Source of the DNA: Psychroflexus sp.
Lineage (GTDB): Bacteria > Bacteroidota > Bacteroidia > Flavobacteriales > Flavobacteriaceae
Direction: 5' to 3'
NCBI GenBank assembly: GCA_003565575.1
Contig: PXBV01000389.1
Location: 1-7,958 of the forward strand
Length of the DNA stretch: 7,958 nucleotides
Both the position numbers and the translations under genes were made by a program. Under the pieces are notes generated by a model. The model was given only the letters and a program-made list of their open reading frames with translations, searched no databases and was not told the origin of the DNA. Positions within the stretch are counted from its first letter, which is position 1, and each line of letters opens with the position of its first letter. Below are positions 6,016 through 7,958 of this stretch, piece after piece.

Positions 6016-6681
6016 TTAATCGATTAAATACATATAAAATGGAATAATGAAGTATCCAAAGGTTATAGCTATTGCAAATACAATTCCTACAGTTTTTATG
6101 ATACTATTGTACTTGGGGTTATATAACCCAATTGTTCTAAAAGCACTAAAAAAACCATGCAAAAGATGAAAGCCCAAACTTAAGATAGCAAAACCATAGA
6201 GTAGAACGTACCATAAATTTTCAAAAGAGACTAAAACTAAGCCGTACAAATCTTTATTCCCATTGGTATCTAAGGGTAAAGTGCCAAACTTATAAACAAA
6301 CCAAAAATCTTTAAAGTGAATCACTAAAAACGCAAAAACAATACTTCCTAAGAACATCATTTGTCTGGAATACCATTTACTAGCACGTCCTCTATTGTCT
6401 TTCACATAAGAAGAACCTTTAGCTTTTTTTGCTTTAATTGTAAGGTAGATAGAATCTAAAGTGTGAATTAAAATACTTGCATATAGTCCATAGGAAATAA
6501 GTTTTACAAGAATATTGTTAGACAAGAAATCACTGTATAAATTATATTGAAGCCTTGCTTCTTCTTTAGGTAACAGCAATTGAAAGTTTCCTAATAAATG
6601 GATCACAAGAAAAAGACACAGGAACAAACCAGTTAGTGCCATTAAATTTTTTCTAGTAATGGAGTTTTTGATGAACCACAC
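6016..6681 (-). CDS. sdhC: Succinate dehydrogenase cytochrome b subunit, type B (five-helix)
   Basis: SdhC anchors SdhAB in the inner membrane and carries two haems b to the menaquinone site. The 221-residue protein shows five hydrophobic segments at about 13-35, 57-81, 106-127, 153-180 and 193-219, as expected for a single-subunit type B anchor. Membrane histidines that are haem-ligand candidates are His28, His73, His122, His172 and His175 (FHLLHGFFSAFRTIGL at 171-186 is a strong family signature). No sdhD is present or needed. The start is GTG at 6681. It is the only plausible initiation codon upstream of Met14, since a TAA stop lies five codons before it, and starting at Met14 would remove the basic N-terminal segment and cut into helix 1. 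The gene opens the sdhCAB operon, 3 nt before sdhA, with a 167-bp spacer upstream holding a candidate promoter. Confidence 0.94.
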   Translation of the reverse strand: MWFIKNSITRKNLMALTGLFLCLFLVIHLLGNFQLLLPKEEARLQYNLYSDFLSNNILVKLISYGLYASILIHTLDSIYLTIKAKKAKGSSYVKDNRGRASKWYSRQMMFLGSIVFAFLVIHFKDFWFVYKFGTLPLDTNGNKDLYGLVLVSFENLWYVLLYGFAILSLGFHLLHGFFSAFRTIGLYNPKYNSIIKTVGIVFAIAITFGYFIIPFYMYLID

Positions 6682-6848
6682 AAGTTTGAATTTTTAAAAT
6701 TCTAACTTACAATTTTCTTTATTAAAACTTAAGTAATTTATCGTAAATTTACTTGTTTTTTGATTTATATCACTTTTAATGTAAGGCTTAACTCCATCAT
6801 TTTATTCAAAAGTAATTTTGCAGACTTTTGAGTGAAAAGGAGTGTTTT
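6682..6848. other. Spacer between carboxyltransferase gene and sdhC
   Basis: This 167-bp, very AT-rich spacer should hold the carboxyltransferase terminator and the sdhCAB promoter. I see a TAnnTTTG-like element (listed separately) but no clean GC-rich hairpin followed by a T run. There is only a weak CAGAC/GTCTG pairing (6821-6825 with 6853-6857) across the carboxyltransferase stop. No open frame of note is present. Confidence 0.6.
6807..6838 (-). promoter_or_regulatory. Candidate Bacteroidota-type promoter for sdhCAB
   Basis: On the minus strand TACTTTTG at 6814-6807 matches the Bacteroidota -7 consensus TAnnTTTG exactly. A weak -33 element (TTTT at 6838-6835, three of four bases of TTTG) lies 20 nt upstream. 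It would give a leader of roughly 120 nt before the GTG of sdhC. The -7 match is direct; promoter function is inferred. The AT-rich context makes chance matches likely. Confidence 0.35.
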
Positions 6849-7958
6849 TTAGGTCTGAATCACACCTAAATTAAAATCTTTGGTAATAGGAGCGTGGTTG
6901 GCAACTTCAATACCATTGGAAATCCATTTTCTAGTATGAAGCGGTTCAATGACGGCATCGGTCCACAATCTTGCAGCTGCAAAATATGGGCTGGTTTGCT
7001 CATCATAGTTATTTTTGATTTTGTCATAAAGCTCTTTTTCCTTTTCTTCGGTTATTTTTTCGCCTTTGGCTTTTAATCTTGAGGTTTCAATCGAGAGCAA
7101 TACTTTGGCGGCTGAGTTTCCGCTCATCACTGCCAATTCTGCACTTGGCCAGGCAAAAATCAATCGCGGATCATAAGCTTTTCCACACATGGCATAATTT
7201 CCTGCACCGTAGGAATTCCCAATAATTACGGTAAATTTTGGCACAACCGAGTTGCTCACCGCATTTACCATTTTGGCGCCGTCTTTTATAATACCACCGT
7301 GTTCACTTTTACTACCTACCATAAAGCCCGTCACATCCTGAATAAAAACCAACGGAATTTTCTTCTGATTACAATTGGCGATAAATCGGGTCGCTTTGTC
7401 TGCGGAATCACTGTAAATCACTCCTCCAAACTGCATCTCACCTTGTTTGGTTTTCACAATTTTTCGTTGATTGGCAACAATGCCAACCGCCCAACCATCT
7501 ATGCGAGCGTAGCCCGTTATGATGGTTTGCCCGTAGCCTTTCTTATATTCTTCAAATTCAGAATTATCCACCAACCGTTCTATAATGGGCATCATATCGT
7601 ACTGGTCACTACGTTTAGCAGGTAGTAAGCCATAGATGTCTTTGGGGTCTAGTTTTGGCTTTACAGGTGTTTTGCGATTAAAACCAGCTTTGTCAAAGTC
7701 GCCAATTTTATCTACAATGTTTTTGATTTTGGTGAGAGCATCTTTGTCGTCTTTTGCTTTATAATCTGTAACGCCGCTTATTTCACAATGGGTTGTTGCG
7801 CCACCAAGCGTTTCGTTATCAACATTTTCACCAATGGCAGCTTTTACCAAATAACTTCCTGCTAGGAAAATACTACCTGTTTTATCTACAATCATGGCTT
7901 CATCACTCATGATAGGCAGATAAGCTCCGCCAGCCACACAGCTTCCCATCACCGCAGA
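6849..7958 (-). CDS. Acyl-CoA carboxylase carboxyltransferase (beta) subunit, 5' part cut by window edge
   Basis: The reading frame is open to the right edge, so 369 C-terminal residues are seen and roughly 170 N-terminal ones are missing (family about 540). The biotin-dependent carboxyltransferase moves CO2 from carboxybiotin to an acyl-CoA. The visible part starts inside the N-domain acyl-CoA/oxyanion motif GSCVAGGAYLP, continues with GGATTHCEISGVTDYKAKD, and contains the C-domain biotin site QDVTGFMVG and GNSYGAGNYAMCG (about residues 247-259 of the visible part). The layout and the C-terminal insertion before PYFAAARLWTDAVIEPLHTR resemble methylcrotonyl-CoA carboxylase beta (leucine breakdown). 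Propionyl- or geranyl-CoA specificity cannot be excluded. No biotin carboxylase partner is in the window. The in-frame GTG at 7952-7950 is an internal Val codon inside the conserved motif, not a start. The stop at 6851-6849 is followed by the sdh promoter region. Confidence 0.94.
   Translation of the reverse strand, partial: SAVMGSCVAGGAYLPIMSDEAMIVDKTGSIFLAGSYLVKAAIGENVDNETLGGATTHCEISGVTDYKAKDDKDALTKIKNIVDKIGDFDKAGFNRKTPVKPKLDPKDIYGLLPAKRSDQYDMMPIIERLVDNSEFEEYKKGYGQTIITGYARIDGWAVGIVANQRKIVKTKQGEMQFGGVIYSDSADKATRFIANCNQKKIPLVFIQDVTGFMVGSKSEHGGIIKDGAKMVNAVSNSVVPKFTVIIGNSYGAGNYAMCGKAYDPRLIFAWPSAELAVMSGNSAAKVLLSIETSRLKAKGEKITEEKEKELYDKIKNNYDEQTSPYFAAARLWTDAVIEPLHTRKWISNGIEVANHAPITKDFNLGVIQT

Noticed and set aside
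6821..6857. CAGAC/GTCTG pairing as a terminator for the carboxyltransferase gene
   Set aside because: The stem is only five bases, overlaps the stop codon region, has a long loop and no following T run; too weak to call.
6894..7625. Plus-strand open frames at 6894-7076 and 7299-7625
   Set aside because: Both are antisense to the carboxyltransferase gene, whose minus-strand translation is clearly the conserved one; the plus-strand products resemble no known family.
7950..7952. GTG as the start of the carboxyltransferase gene
   Set aside because: It encodes the Val of the conserved motif before Met-Gly-Ser-Cys, and the frame continues to the window edge; the gene is a 5'-truncated partial, not a 367-residue protein.

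Overview
The window looks like AT-rich chromosomal DNA from a Bacteroidota bacterium, most likely a member of the Flavobacteriia. The evidence is the sdhCAB order with a five-helix (type B) cytochrome subunit, the ddl-coaD-exported M20 amidohydrolase linkage, A/T-rich leaders without clear Shine-Dalgarno sequences, and TAnnTTTG-like promoter hexamers. All eight genes are on the minus strand, so transcription runs from high to low coordinates. The first and last genes are cut by the window edges.

In transcription order: (1) 7958-6849 holds the C-terminal two thirds of a biotin-dependent acyl-CoA carboxylase carboxyltransferase (beta) subunit of the methylcrotonyl/propionyl type. (2) After a 167-bp spacer with a candidate promoter, sdhC-sdhA-sdhB (6681-3337) forms a tight operon with gaps of 3 and 9 nt. 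It encodes the membrane-bound succinate:menaquinone oxidoreductase (complex II). (3) A 215-bp spacer (3336-3122) carries a degenerate TTTGCG repeat and a perfect 28-bp palindrome abutting a second small palindrome. (4) 3121 down to the left edge holds a short RluA-family pseudouridine synthase, ddl (D-Ala-D-Ala ligase), coaD (phosphopantetheine adenylyltransferase), an exported DsrE-like protein and an exported M20 amidohydrolase. Gaps are 40, 35, 4 and 10 nt, consistent with one transcription unit that may have internal promoters ahead of ddl and coaD.

Functionally this is mostly core metabolism: acyl-CoA carboxylation (branched-chain or odd-chain catabolism), the TCA cycle and respiratory chain, rRNA or tRNA modification, peptidoglycan precursor synthesis and coenzyme A synthesis. 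The two exported proteins at the end of the last unit (DsrE-like and M20 amidohydrolase) are the least understood part. I found no mobile element, CRISPR array, tRNA or rRNA, and no convincing evidence of a new multi-gene system. The items most worth a second look are the palindrome cluster upstream of the pseudouridine synthase, the exported DsrE/amidohydrolase pair, the compact SdhA variant and the non-ATG start of SdhC.
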